NCBI RefSeq assembly: GCF_947500605.1
Contig: NZ_CANMSJ010000011.1
Coordinates: 1 to 64,000, forward strand
DNA length: 64,000 bases
Source of the DNA: an uncultured Lacinutrix sp.
GTDB lineage: Bacteria > Bacteroidota > Bacteroidia > Flavobacteriales > Flavobacteriaceae
Reading direction: 5' to 3'
Both the position numbers and the translations under genes were made by a program. Below, piece after piece: positions 46,336-54,485 of this stretch; position 1 is the first letter of the stretch, and the number at the start of each line of letters is the position of its first letter. The notes below the pieces were generated by a model that searched no databases, had not been told where the DNA came from, and worked only from the letters and a program-made list of their open reading frames with translations.

Positions 46336-46413
46336 ATGAAAACATTTCAAACAACATATTACAGCTGGTTTTATTTCTTTTTTAGCGAAAAGAACGAGAC
46401 TGCGTATGTGTAA
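46336..46413 (+). CDS. aromatic-rich leader peptide of the pheA operon
   Basis: The frame encodes 25 residues, ATG to TAA, beginning MKTFQTTYYSWFYFFF and ending NETAYV. Nine of residues 4-16 are Phe, Tyr or Trp (1 Trp). It precedes a perfect terminator hairpin and genes for phenylalanine and tyrosine synthesis. Too short for standard gene finders. Its role is to let the ribosome sense charged aromatic tRNAs; the 3' part of its coding sequence holds a copy of one terminator arm (see the attenuator entry). Confidence 0.85.
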   Translation: MKTFQTTYYSWFYFFFSEKNETAYV

Positions 46414-46471
46414 TTTTAATAAACATATATTTAAAACCTAAGTCTCGATAAATTTATCGAGACTTTTTTTA
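46395..46471 (+). promoter_or_regulatory. transcription attenuator of the aromatic amino acid operon
   Basis: AGTCTCGATAAA (46441-46452) and TTTATCGAGACT (46453-46464) form a perfect 12-bp palindrome followed by seven T (46465-46471), a terminator. CGAGACT also occurs at 46395-46401 inside the leader peptide gene and can pair with AGTCTCG (46441-46447). A ribosome stalled at the aromatic codons (about 46345-46383) leaves 46395-46401 free to form this antiterminator; a ribosome reaching the stop at 46411 covers it and lets the terminator form. Apart from this leader region and the promoter, the 327-base gap between gldA and pheA is plain AT-rich sequence. Confidence 0.85.
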
Positions 46472-46516
46472 TACAATAATTTCAACTTAGGTTGAGATTT
46501 TAAAAACAAATAGAAT

Positions 46517-47344
46517 TTGATTAAAACAGTAGCTATACAAGGAATAAAAGGATCGTTTCATCACATTGTGTCGCAAGATTACTTTGGTGAAGATACAGCT
46601 GTAAACGAGTGTTTGTCTTTCGACGAAACTGTAGATGCTTTACTATCAGGTAAAACAGAAGTAGCCATTATGGCTCTAGAAAATTCTATTGCAGGTTCAA
46701 TTATACCAAATTATGCTTTAATAGATAATAACAACCTTCATATTGTTGGTGAGTATTATTTAGATATACAGCACAATTTAATGGCATTGCCAAATCAAAG
46801 TATTGAGGATATTAAAGAGGTGCATTCGCATCCAATGGCATTATTACAATGTAAAGCATTCTTTAAAAATTATCCGCATATAAAATTAGTTGAAGATAAA
46901 GATACAGCAGATGTTGCCAAGCGAATACAGGATAAAAACCTTAAAGGTATTGCAGCCATAGCAAGTAGTTTAGCAGCTTCAATATTCGAATTAAATATTA
47001 TTGCAGAAAGCATTCAAACTATTAAACATAACGAAACACGTTTTGTAATTGTTAAGCAAAATAATTCTGAAATTAATACAAATGAAATTAATAAAGCATC
47101 AATTAAATTCGAACTCGATCACAAACGAGGAAGCTTAGCCGCAATTCTTAATGTTTTAAGCGATTGTAAACTAAACTTAACAAAAATACAATCTCTACCT
47201 AAAATCGAAACACCTTGGCTTTATGCCTTTTTTGTAGATGTTACTTTCGATGATTATAAAGATTTTGATAAGGCAAAAGCAGTAATAGAGATAATGGCAA
47301 CACATTTAAAAGTGTTAGGCGAATATAAAAACGCAAAGAAATAA
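46517..47344 (+). CDS. pheA: prephenate dehydratase
   Basis: A 275-residue enzyme converting prephenate to phenylpyruvate. It starts at TTG, which is the only start that keeps the IQGIKGSFHHIVSQDYF N-terminus. The catalytic motif is NETRFVIV (TRF). A C-terminal ACT domain (about 195-270) has KFELDHKRGSLAAILNVL and LTKIQSLP, where phenylalanine would bind for feedback. It overlaps the aminotransferase by 1 base. First structural gene after the attenuator. Confidence 0.93.
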   Translation: MIKTVAIQGIKGSFHHIVSQDYFGEDTAVNECLSFDETVDALLSGKTEVAIMALENSIAGSIIPNYALIDNNNLHIVGEYYLDIQHNLMALPNQSIEDIKEVHSHPMALLQCKAFFKNYPHIKLVEDKDTADVAKRIQDKNLKGIAAIASSLAASIFELNIIAESIQTIKHNETRFVIVKQNNSEINTNEINKASIKFELDHKRGSLAAILNVLSDCKLNLTKIQSLPKIETPWLYAFFVDVTFDDYKDFDKAKAVIEIMATHLKVLGEYKNAKK

Positions 47345-48483
47345 TGGAAGTAGCAAATAGATTACATAGTGTTGAGGAGTACTACTTTTCTAAGAAATTA
47401 AAGGAAGTTAATTCCTTGATATCTCAAGGTAAACCAATTATTAATTTAGGTATTGGTAGTCCAGATTTACAACCACCTGGAAAAGTGATTTCGGCAATTA
47501 CAGAAAGTTTTAAAGATGCAAGAGCTCATAAATATCAAAGTTATCAAGGTATACCAGAATTAAGGGAAGCGATAGCTGGTTTTTATAAAACGCATTTTCA
47601 AGTAGATGTAAATGCTGCTACAGAAGTTTTACCGTTAATGGGAAGTAAAGAAGGTATTATGCATATTTCTATGGCCTTTTTAAATGAAGGTGATGCGGTT
47701 TTAATACCAAACCCAGGATACCCAACATATACATCTGTTACTAAATTATTGCAGGCAGAACCTATTTTTTACAATTTAGATGCAGAAAATAATTGGTGTC
47801 CAAATATAGAAGAACTTGAAAAGCAAGATCTAAGTAAGGTTAAAATAATGTGGTTAAATTATCCGCACATGCCAACTGGAGCTAAAGCAACTAAAGCGGT
47901 TTTTAAAAGCATGATAGCATTTGCTAAAAAGCATGATATTTTATTGGTAAATGATAACCCTTATAGTTTTATTTTAAACAAGGAGCCATTAAGTATCTTA
48001 AGTATAGAAGGTGCCAAAGAAGTATGTTTAGAATTAAACTCTTTAAGTAAAACCTTTAATATGGCTGGATGGAGAGTTGGTATGTTACTTGGTAATAACG
48101 AGTTGCTAAATGCGGTTTTAAAAGTGAAAAGTAATATGGATTCTGGCATGTTTTACGGCATACAACAAGGCGCTATCGAGGCTTTAAACTCATCAAAAAT
48201 GTGGTTTGTAAGTTTAAATAATATTTATGAAAAACGCCGTAAACTAGTATGGGAATTAGCGACTAAGTTAAATTGTTCTTTCGATGAGAACGCAACAGGA
48301 TTGTTTGTTTGGGCAAAATTACCAGCTGCTCTTAATTCAGAAGCATTTATAGACAAGCTATTAAAAGAACATAATCTTTTTATAACACCTGGAACTATTT
48401 TTGGAAGTCAAGGAGAAGGTTATGTGCGTTTTTCATTATGTGCAACAGTCAAAGAATTAGAAGAAGCTATAACAAGAGTATGA
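47344..48483 (+). CDS. class I/II aminotransferase, probably aromatic
   Basis: 379 residues of PLP fold type I. Lys236 in NSLSKTFNMAGWRVGM binds PLP, and LNYPHMPTGA replaces the NYPNNPTGA motif. Sequence style is close to LL-diaminopimelate/aspartate aminotransferase-like enzymes. Its position between pheA and tyrA indicates transamination of phenylpyruvate or prephenate. The stop overlaps the tyrA start (ATGA). Confidence 0.88.
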   Translation: MEVANRLHSVEEYYFSKKLKEVNSLISQGKPIINLGIGSPDLQPPGKVISAITESFKDARAHKYQSYQGIPELREAIAGFYKTHFQVDVNAATEVLPLMGSKEGIMHISMAFLNEGDAVLIPNPGYPTYTSVTKLLQAEPIFYNLDAENNWCPNIEELEKQDLSKVKIMWLNYPHMPTGAKATKAVFKSMIAFAKKHDILLVNDNPYSFILNKEPLSILSIEGAKEVCLELNSLSKTFNMAGWRVGMLLGNNELLNAVLKVKSNMDSGMFYGIQQGAIEALNSSKMWFVSLNNIYEKRRKLVWELATKLNCSFDENATGLFVWAKLPAALNSEAFIDKLLKEHNLFITPGTIFGSQGEGYVRFSLCATVKELEEAITRV

Positions 48484-49334
48484 TTAATAATATATACATA
48501 ATAGGCGTTGGTTTAATAGGCGGAAGTTTAGCCTTAGATATAAAAAACAAACGACCAGATATTACTGTTTACGGTATAGATAAGAGCGAACAACATTTAA
48601 TAGAAGCTTTAGAACTAAATGTTATAGATGCTAAAGCAACGTTAGACGATTTAGATAAGGCAGACTTAGTAATATTATCAGTGCCTGTAGATGCAGCTGT
48701 AGAATTGTTGCCTAAAGTTTTAGATAAAGTGTCAGACTTCGGCCTTGTTGTAGACGTAGGCTCTACCAAATTAGATATTTGTAAAGTAGTAGAAAACCAT
48801 TTTAAAAGAAGAAATTTTTTAGCAATGCATCCTATTGCAGGAACAGAGTTTTCTGGACCAAAAGCAGCCATTTTAGATTTATTTCAGCATAAAACAAATA
48901 TTATATGTGAAGTAGAAAAAACAGCTTTTAAGCTTCAAGAAAAAGCATTAAATCTGTTTTCAGAAATAGGAATGAGAATGCGTTATATGAACCCAGAAGC
49001 ACACGATAAACACATTGCATACATGTCGCATTTATCACACATTAGTGCATTTATGTTGGGTAAAACAGTAATAGAGAAAGAAAAGAACGAACGCGATATT
49101 TTCGATATGGCAGGTTCTGGTTTCGAAAGTACTGTAAGGTTAGCAAAAAGTTCTCCAGCAATGTGGACACCAATTTTTAAACAGAATAAAGAGAATGTTA
49201 TAGAAACCTTAGAAGGTTATATCGCAAACTTAACACAGTTTAAAAACATGATGAAGAACGACGATTTTGAAGGTGTTTATAATGAAATGAAAGACACAAA
49301 TTATATTAAACAAATATTAAACGGATTAAAATAA
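48480..49334 (+). CDS. tyrA: prephenate dehydrogenase
   Basis: With the ATG at 48480 (ATGA overlap with the aminotransferase) it has 284 residues. The NAD motif is IIGVGLIGGSLALDI, and MHPIAGTEFSGPKAA is the substrate-binding block with the catalytic His. No ACT or chorismate mutase domain is fused. A start 14 codons upstream at 48438 lies in the aminotransferase frame and is rejected. Confidence 0.94.
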   Translation: MINNIYIIGVGLIGGSLALDIKNKRPDITVYGIDKSEQHLIEALELNVIDAKATLDDLDKADLVILSVPVDAAVELLPKVLDKVSDFGLVVDVGSTKLDICKVVENHFKRRNFLAMHPIAGTEFSGPKAAILDLFQHKTNIICEVEKTAFKLQEKALNLFSEIGMRMRYMNPEAHDKHIAYMSHLSHISAFMLGKTVIEKEKNERDIFDMAGSGFESTVRLAKSSPAMWTPIFKQNKENVIETLEGYIANLTQFKNMMKNDDFEGVYNEMKDTNYIKQILNGLK

Positions 49335-49347
49335 TATCAATTTCTTG

Positions 49348-49387
49348 TAAGGTTACTATGCTAAACTCGTTTTAGTAATTAACCTTA
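49348..49387 (+). other. structured leader upstream of the DAHP synthase gene
   Basis: TAAGGTTA (49348-49355) and TAACCTTA (49380-49387) are perfectly complementary. Inside, CTAAA and TTTAG close a CTCGT loop. No T run follows, so it is not an intrinsic terminator. It fills half of the 76-base gap between tyrA and the next gene; a regulatory role is open. Confidence 0.35.
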
Positions 49388-49410
49388 TAAGTACAATAAA
49401 TAGTAGGATT

Positions 49411-50493
49411 ATGGAAAATAAAAAAGAAATGAGAAACTGGTTGACAGACATGGCGTTGGATCATCCATTAGTAATCGCTGGACCTTGTAGTGCAGAGACA
49501 GAAGAGCAAGTTTTAAAAATAGCTCATGAGCTTAAAGATACAGATGTTAGTTATTTTAGAGCAGGTATTTGGAAACCACGTACACGTCCAGGAATGTTTG
49601 AAGGTGTTGGTGCTTTAGGTTTAAATTGGCTTAAAAAAGTAAAAGAAGAAACAGGAATGAAAACCTGTACAGAAGTTGCAAATGCTGCACACGTAAAGTT
49701 AGCGATTGAGAATGATGTAGATTTACTTTGGATTGGTGCACGATCTACTGTAAGCCCATTCATTATGCAAGAATTAGCAGATGCTTTAGCTGGAACAGAT
49801 AAAATTGTTTTAGTTAAAAACCCAGTAAATCCAGATTTAGCGTTATGGTTAGGTGGAATTGAAAGATTATATACTGCAGGTATTAAAAATTTAGGAGCAA
49901 TACACAGAGGTTTTTCTACATACGAAAAAACGAAATATAGAAACATTCCAGAATGGCAAATAGCTATCGAGTTTCAAAACAGATTTCCAGATTTACCATT
50001 AATTAACGATCCATCACATATTACAGGAAAGCGCGATATGGTTTTCGATGTGTCTCAAACGGCTTTAGATCTTAATTTCGATGGATTAATGATAGAAACA
50101 CATTTCGATCCAGATAACGCATGGAGTGATGCTGCACAGCAAGTAACACCAACGGCATTAGTGCAAATGATGGAGGATTTAAAAATTAGAAAACAAACAG
50201 ATCCAGAAGCAGAATACAATAAAGAGTTAACTAATTTAAGAGCTCAAATAGATGTTGTAGATAACCAACTTATAGATTTAATGGGCAAGCGTATGCAAGT
50301 AGCAGACGGTATTGGTCAATTAAAGAAACAAAAAAATGTTGCTGTTTTACAAAGTAAACGTTGGAATGAGATTTTAGGTAAAATGGTACTTCAAGGAGAT
50401 GAAAAAGGTTTAAGTGAAGAATTTATTTTAAAACTGTTTAAAGCAGTACACCAAGAGTCTATAAATCATCAAGAAAAAGTGATTAAAGGATAA
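49411..50493 (+). CDS. bifunctional DAHP synthase / chorismate mutase
   Basis: 360 residues. The N-terminal about 265 are a type I-beta-like 3-deoxy-7-phosphoheptulonate synthase (PLVIAGPCSAET, FRAGIWKPRTRPGMFEG, INDPSHITGKRD). Residues about 270-355 are a type II chorismate mutase (LRAQIDVVDNQLIDLMGKRM). Note the order: synthase first, mutase last. It catalyses the first shikimate step and the prephenate-forming step, so with pheA and tyrA the branch is complete. A structured leader lies directly upstream. Confidence 0.95.
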   Translation: MENKKEMRNWLTDMALDHPLVIAGPCSAETEEQVLKIAHELKDTDVSYFRAGIWKPRTRPGMFEGVGALGLNWLKKVKEETGMKTCTEVANAAHVKLAIENDVDLLWIGARSTVSPFIMQELADALAGTDKIVLVKNPVNPDLALWLGGIERLYTAGIKNLGAIHRGFSTYEKTKYRNIPEWQIAIEFQNRFPDLPLINDPSHITGKRDMVFDVSQTALDLNFDGLMIETHFDPDNAWSDAAQQVTPTALVQMMEDLKIRKQTDPEAEYNKELTNLRAQIDVVDNQLIDLMGKRMQVADGIGQLKKQKNVAVLQSKRWNEILGKMVLQGDEKGLSEEFILKLFKAVHQESINHQEKVIKG

Positions 50494-50576
50494 TTTCTTA
50501 TTTTAAAGACTATTATAAATGCCATTATTAGTTAATCATTTTTTAATATTAATTAATAATGGCATCTTTGTAAGTA

Positions 50577-51527
50577 ATGACAGGACTAGTATATAAATCG
50601 ACAGGAAGTTGGTACACAGTTAAGACTGAGTTAGGTGCCACTTACGAATGCAGGATAAAAGGTAAATTTCGTTTACAAGGCATAAAGAGTACCAACCCAA
50701 TTGCGGTTGGTGACTATGTGGATTTTGAGCTAGATACCAAAAGTGATCAAGAAACAGGTGTAATTAACAAGATCCATGATCGCGAGAATTACGTTGTTAG
50801 AAAATCGGTAAATCTATCTAAGCAAACACATATTATTGCTTCAAATATCGATCAGGTTTTTCTTTTAATAACTATAGATAATCCACCAACATTTACAAGC
50901 TTTATAGATCGTTTTTTAGTAACGGCAGAGGCTTATTCTATTAAAACTGTTTTGGTTTTTAATAAAATAGATACTTATACCGAAGAAACTATTCTAGAAG
51001 TTAAATGGTTGGAGCATATTTATACAAATATAGGCTACGACTGTATTAGCGTTTCGGCTAAAACAGGAGAGAATATAGATAAAATTAAAGCACTAATGGA
51101 AGGTAAAGTTAGTGTGTTTACAGGCCATTCTGGAGTAGGTAAGTCTACTTTAGTAAACACAATAGAACCAAGTTTAGACTTAAAAACAAAGTCTATTTCC
51201 ACACAGCATTCCCAAGGACAGCACACAACAACATTTGCAGAAATGTTCGATTTAAGTTTCGATGCTAAAATTATAGACACGCCAGGAATTAAAGGTTTTG
51301 GAGTAGTAGATATGGAAAAGGAAGAAATAAGCGATTATTTTCCTGAGTTTTTTAAACTGAGTCAAGATTGTAAATTCAATAACTGTATGCACATAGAAGA
51401 ACCTAAATGCGCTGTTAAAGATGCTTTAGAAAGAGATGAGGTTGCAGCTTCGCGTTACAAAAGTTATGTTCAAATAATTGAAGGAGACGATCAGCATTAC
51501 AGAACAGATATTTGGGATAGAGAGTAA
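50577..51527 (+). CDS. rsgA: ribosome small subunit maturation GTPase RsgA
   Basis: A 316-residue circularly permuted GTPase. An OB-fold N-terminus is followed by G4 (FNKID), then G1 (GHSGVGKSTLVN) and G3 (DTPGIKGFG). The C-terminal zinc part has CKFNNCMHIEEPKC. All motifs are intact. It starts 84 bases after the aromatic operon and is followed by dtd across a short palindrome. Confidence 0.96.
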   Translation: MTGLVYKSTGSWYTVKTELGATYECRIKGKFRLQGIKSTNPIAVGDYVDFELDTKSDQETGVINKIHDRENYVVRKSVNLSKQTHIIASNIDQVFLLITIDNPPTFTSFIDRFLVTAEAYSIKTVLVFNKIDTYTEETILEVKWLEHIYTNIGYDCISVSAKTGENIDKIKALMEGKVSVFTGHSGVGKSTLVNTIEPSLDLKTKSISTQHSQGQHTTTFAEMFDLSFDAKIIDTPGIKGFGVVDMEKEEISDYFPEFFKLSQDCKFNNCMHIEEPKCAVKDALERDEVAASRYKSYVQIIEGDDQHYRTDIWDRE

Positions 51528-51544
51528 TAAAAAAAATATTAAAA

Positions 51545-51562
51545 TTTCGCTTTCGCGGAAAG
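51545..51562. repeat. short palindromic intergenic repeat (TTTCGC TTTCGCGGAAA)
   Basis: It has the TTTC...GCGGAAA layout of the family at 35485 and 56831, with one arm degenerate, in the 39-base gap before dtd. Confidence 0.4.
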
Positions 51563-51566
51563 GAGC

Positions 51567-52019
51567 ATGAAAATAGTAATTCAAAGAGTTAGTAAAGCGA
51601 GTGTAACTATAGAATATGAAAAAGTAGCTTCAATAGATCATGGACTTTTAATTTTACTAGGGATTGTTACAGAAGATACCCAAGAAGACATTACATGGTT
51701 AACAAACAAGATTGCAAATATTCGCATTTTTGAAGACGAACAAGCTGTAATGAACAAATCTCTTTTAGATACTAATGGAGACGTTATTGTTGTAAGTCAG
51801 TTTACATTGCAAGCAAGTACAAAAAAAGGAAACAGACCAAGTTATATAAAAGCAGCACGACCAGAAGTTGCTATTCCATTATACCAAGCTTTTAATAAAA
51901 CCTTAGAAACGGTTTTAAGTAAACCAATTCAAACAGGAGTGTTTGGTGCAGATATGCAAGTGGAACTTTTAAACGATGGACCAGTAACTATAATTATAGA
52001 TTCTAAAAATAAAGAGTAA
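51567..52019 (+). CDS. dtd: D-aminoacyl-tRNA deacylase
   Basis: A 150-residue enzyme that removes D-amino acids from tRNA. VVSQFTLQAS and LNDGPVTIIID carry the SQxT and Gly-Pro motifs of the active site. The stop TAATG overlaps the next start by 1 base. Confidence 0.96.
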   Translation: MKIVIQRVSKASVTIEYEKVASIDHGLLILLGIVTEDTQEDITWLTNKIANIRIFEDEQAVMNKSLLDTNGDVIVVSQFTLQASTKKGNRPSYIKAARPEVAIPLYQAFNKTLETVLSKPIQTGVFGADMQVELLNDGPVTIIIDSKNKE

Positions 52020-52537
52020 TGGCATCATTATTTGGACATGGTTTAGTTGGCTTTACACTAACTAAAATAGGAAGTGCTAAAGCAAGTAAAGCACTACTGT
52101 TTTTGGCTATTGTTTCGGCAATACTTCCAGATTTAGATGTTGTCACTTTTGGTGAAATACCATACACACATCCATTTGGACATCGCGGTTTTACACATTC
52201 CATAGTTTTTGCCCTAATTTGGGCTGTTATTTTAGCCTTCATTTTTACAAAAACTAAAAAAATATTATTTTTTGTAGTTATTTTTCTATCAACCATATCG
52301 CATGGTGTTTTAGACGCTTTAACAACAGGAGGAAAAGGAGTTGGTTTTTTTATACCGTTTAATAATGCTCGGTTTTTCTTTCCGTGGCAAGTAATAAAAG
52401 TATCGCCAATAGGTGTAAGCAAATTCTTTACAAATAGAGGAGTGCAAGTAATATTAAGCGAGTTAAAGTATATTGGTATTCCATGTGTTTTAATAATACT
52501 GTTTCTGCGTCTAAAAAATAAAAAAGTAGGAAAATAA
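52019..52537 (+). CDS. YdjM-type membrane-bound metal-dependent hydrolase
   Basis: 172 residues with four hydrophobic segments. Conserved HPFGHRGFTHS and an N-terminal HGLVGFTL plus DLDVV match the DUF457/YdjM family; these His and Asp residues would bind metal. It is coupled to dtd by TAATG. Substrate unknown. Confidence 0.88.
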   Translation: MASLFGHGLVGFTLTKIGSAKASKALLFLAIVSAILPDLDVVTFGEIPYTHPFGHRGFTHSIVFALIWAVILAFIFTKTKKILFFVVIFLSTISHGVLDALTTGGKGVGFFIPFNNARFFFPWQVIKVSPIGVSKFFTNRGVQVILSELKYIGIPCVLIILFLRLKNKKVGK

Positions 52538-52586
52538 CTCTTTAGACTTAGTCATATTTTTTATATTTAAGACCTAATAGAATAAC

Positions 52587-54485
52587 ATGCGCTTAAAACC
52601 AATAATTAGTATATTCTTTATACTAATATCCTCTATAACATTTTCACAAGAAAAATTTATTGCATTAACAATAAGTCCAGAACTAAAAAAGAACAGTAAC
52701 GCTGTTATTAGAAGTAGTATTACAGAAGTTGATATTGAGTCAATAGATAAAATTATTGTTAAACAACATCGTATTGTAACGGTTTTTAATGAATCTGGAC
52801 AATCAAAAGTTAATGGTGAAGTGTATTATGATAATGCTGTAAATATTAAAAAACTTGAGGCTAAAATTTATAATGCAATTGGTGAAGAAGTTAAAAGAAT
52901 TAAGAAAAAGGATTTTAAAGATGTAAGTATTGCAGATGGTTTTTCAATATTTAATGATAATAGAGCAAAATATTTTAATTATACACCAGTTTCTTATCCA
53001 TATACAGTTGAATTTATTTCTGAAACAGTAAGGACAAATACGGCCTTTATTCCAAGATGGTTTCCTTTAGAAGATTACTATGTTAGTACAGAGTTCTCTA
53101 GTTTTAAAGTAAATAATAATTCAGGAATTGAACTTTCTAAAAGACTTTTAAATTTTGAAGATTATATAAGTATCGAGGAAGTTTCAGAATTTAATTATAT
53201 AGCAAAAAAAATACCTGCTTTGGTTTCTGAGGCTTATAGTCCATCATTTACAACATTTACTCCTAATTTAAAGGTCGCTTTAAAAGCCTTTAGTATGGAA
53301 GGTGTAGAAGGTACTAATACTAGCTGGGGAAATTTTGGACAATGGATGAACGACAAACTTATAAAAGGAACAGAAGTACTGCCCGAATCTACCAAACAAG
53401 AAATAAAAATACTAACTAAGGACGCTTCGTCTTCTATTGAAAAAGCAAGAATTGTGTATAAATATGTACAAGATAAAAGTCGCTATGTTAGTATTCAAGT
53501 AGGTATTGGTGGATGGAAACCAATGTTAGCAAGTGATGTAGATAGATTGGGCTATGGTGATTGTAAAGGATTAACAAACTACACGAAATCTTTATTAGAA
53601 ACTGTTGGTGTAGAATCTTATTACACAGTCGTGTATGGAGATTCAAATATTAGGAGTATTGACAGGGATTTCTCTTCTCTAGAAGGCAATCATGTAATAC
53701 TAACAATACCGATTCAGGAGGATTATGTTTGGTTAGAGTGTACAAGTCAAAACTCACCTTTTGGCTATAATGCTAATTTTACAGATGATAGAGATGTGCT
53801 TTTAGTAACTTCTGAAGGTGGTAGAATTGTTCATACAAAAGAATATAAAACTATAAGTAATACTCAAGAAACAAAAGCAGATATTATTATTAATGAAGAT
53901 GGAAATATAAAAGCTAAATTAAATATAGTGTATAAAGGTTCCCAATATGATAATCATACTTATATAGAATCAAAAGATTTAGAAAAACAGAAGTTATTTT
54001 ACAAAGATTATTATAATATTAATAATTTAAGCATAAGCGCATTAAAAATTAATAATGATAAAGAGGCTATCGTATTTACAGAAGACATAGAGTTAGAGGC
54101 TGTAAGCTATGCGTCTAAAGCTGGTGTAAATTTATTGTTTAGCCCTAATTTATTTAATAAAAGCACTGTAGTTCTTCCAAAATATAAAACAAGAGAATTA
54201 CCTTTTGAGAAAGATAGAGGTTATAAAGATGTTGATGAGTATACTATTAAAATCCCAGTAAACTATAGTTTTGAAAGTTTTAAAGAGTCTATTAATATTT
54301 CTAATAAGTTTGGAAGTTATAAAGTTACTATGCAGAAAAAAAATAGTAACACAATGCATTATAAAAGAGAACTAATAATTAATAAAGGAAAATATTTAAA
54401 AGAAGATTATAAAGCGTTTAGAGCATTTTATATAGAAATAGTTAATCATGATAAATCGCGAATAGCAATTGCAAATAAAAAATAA
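52587..54485 (+). CDS. DUF3857 and transglutaminase-domain secreted protein
   Basis: 632 residues with signal peptide ending SITFS. DUF3857 occupies about 50-220. The transglutaminase-like core follows, with YVQDKSRYVSIQVGIGGWKP, the nucleophile Cys326 in GYGDCKGLT, and EGNHVILTIP for the histidine. The C-terminal about 200 residues are beta-rich. The next gene starts at the following base, encodes the same domain order, and is probably a partner. Envelope location; substrate unknown. Confidence 0.9.
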   Translation: MRLKPIISIFFILISSITFSQEKFIALTISPELKKNSNAVIRSSITEVDIESIDKIIVKQHRIVTVFNESGQSKVNGEVYYDNAVNIKKLEAKIYNAIGEEVKRIKKKDFKDVSIADGFSIFNDNRAKYFNYTPVSYPYTVEFISETVRTNTAFIPRWFPLEDYYVSTEFSSFKVNNNSGIELSKRLLNFEDYISIEEVSEFNYIAKKIPALVSEAYSPSFTTFTPNLKVALKAFSMEGVEGTNTSWGNFGQWMNDKLIKGTEVLPESTKQEIKILTKDASSSIEKARIVYKYVQDKSRYVSIQVGIGGWKPMLASDVDRLGYGDCKGLTNYTKSLLETVGVESYYTVVYGDSNIRSIDRDFSSLEGNHVILTIPIQEDYVWLECTSQNSPFGYNANFTDDRDVLLVTSEGGRIVHTKEYKTISNTQETKADIIINEDGNIKAKLNIVYKGSQYDNHTYIESKDLEKQKLFYKDYYNINNLSISALKINNDKEAIVFTEDIELEAVSYASKAGVNLLFSPNLFNKSTVVLPKYKTRELPFEKDRGYKDVDEYTIKIPVNYSFESFKESINISNKFGSYKVTMQKKNSNTMHYKRELIINKGKYLKEDYKAFRAFYIEIVNHDKSRIAIANKK

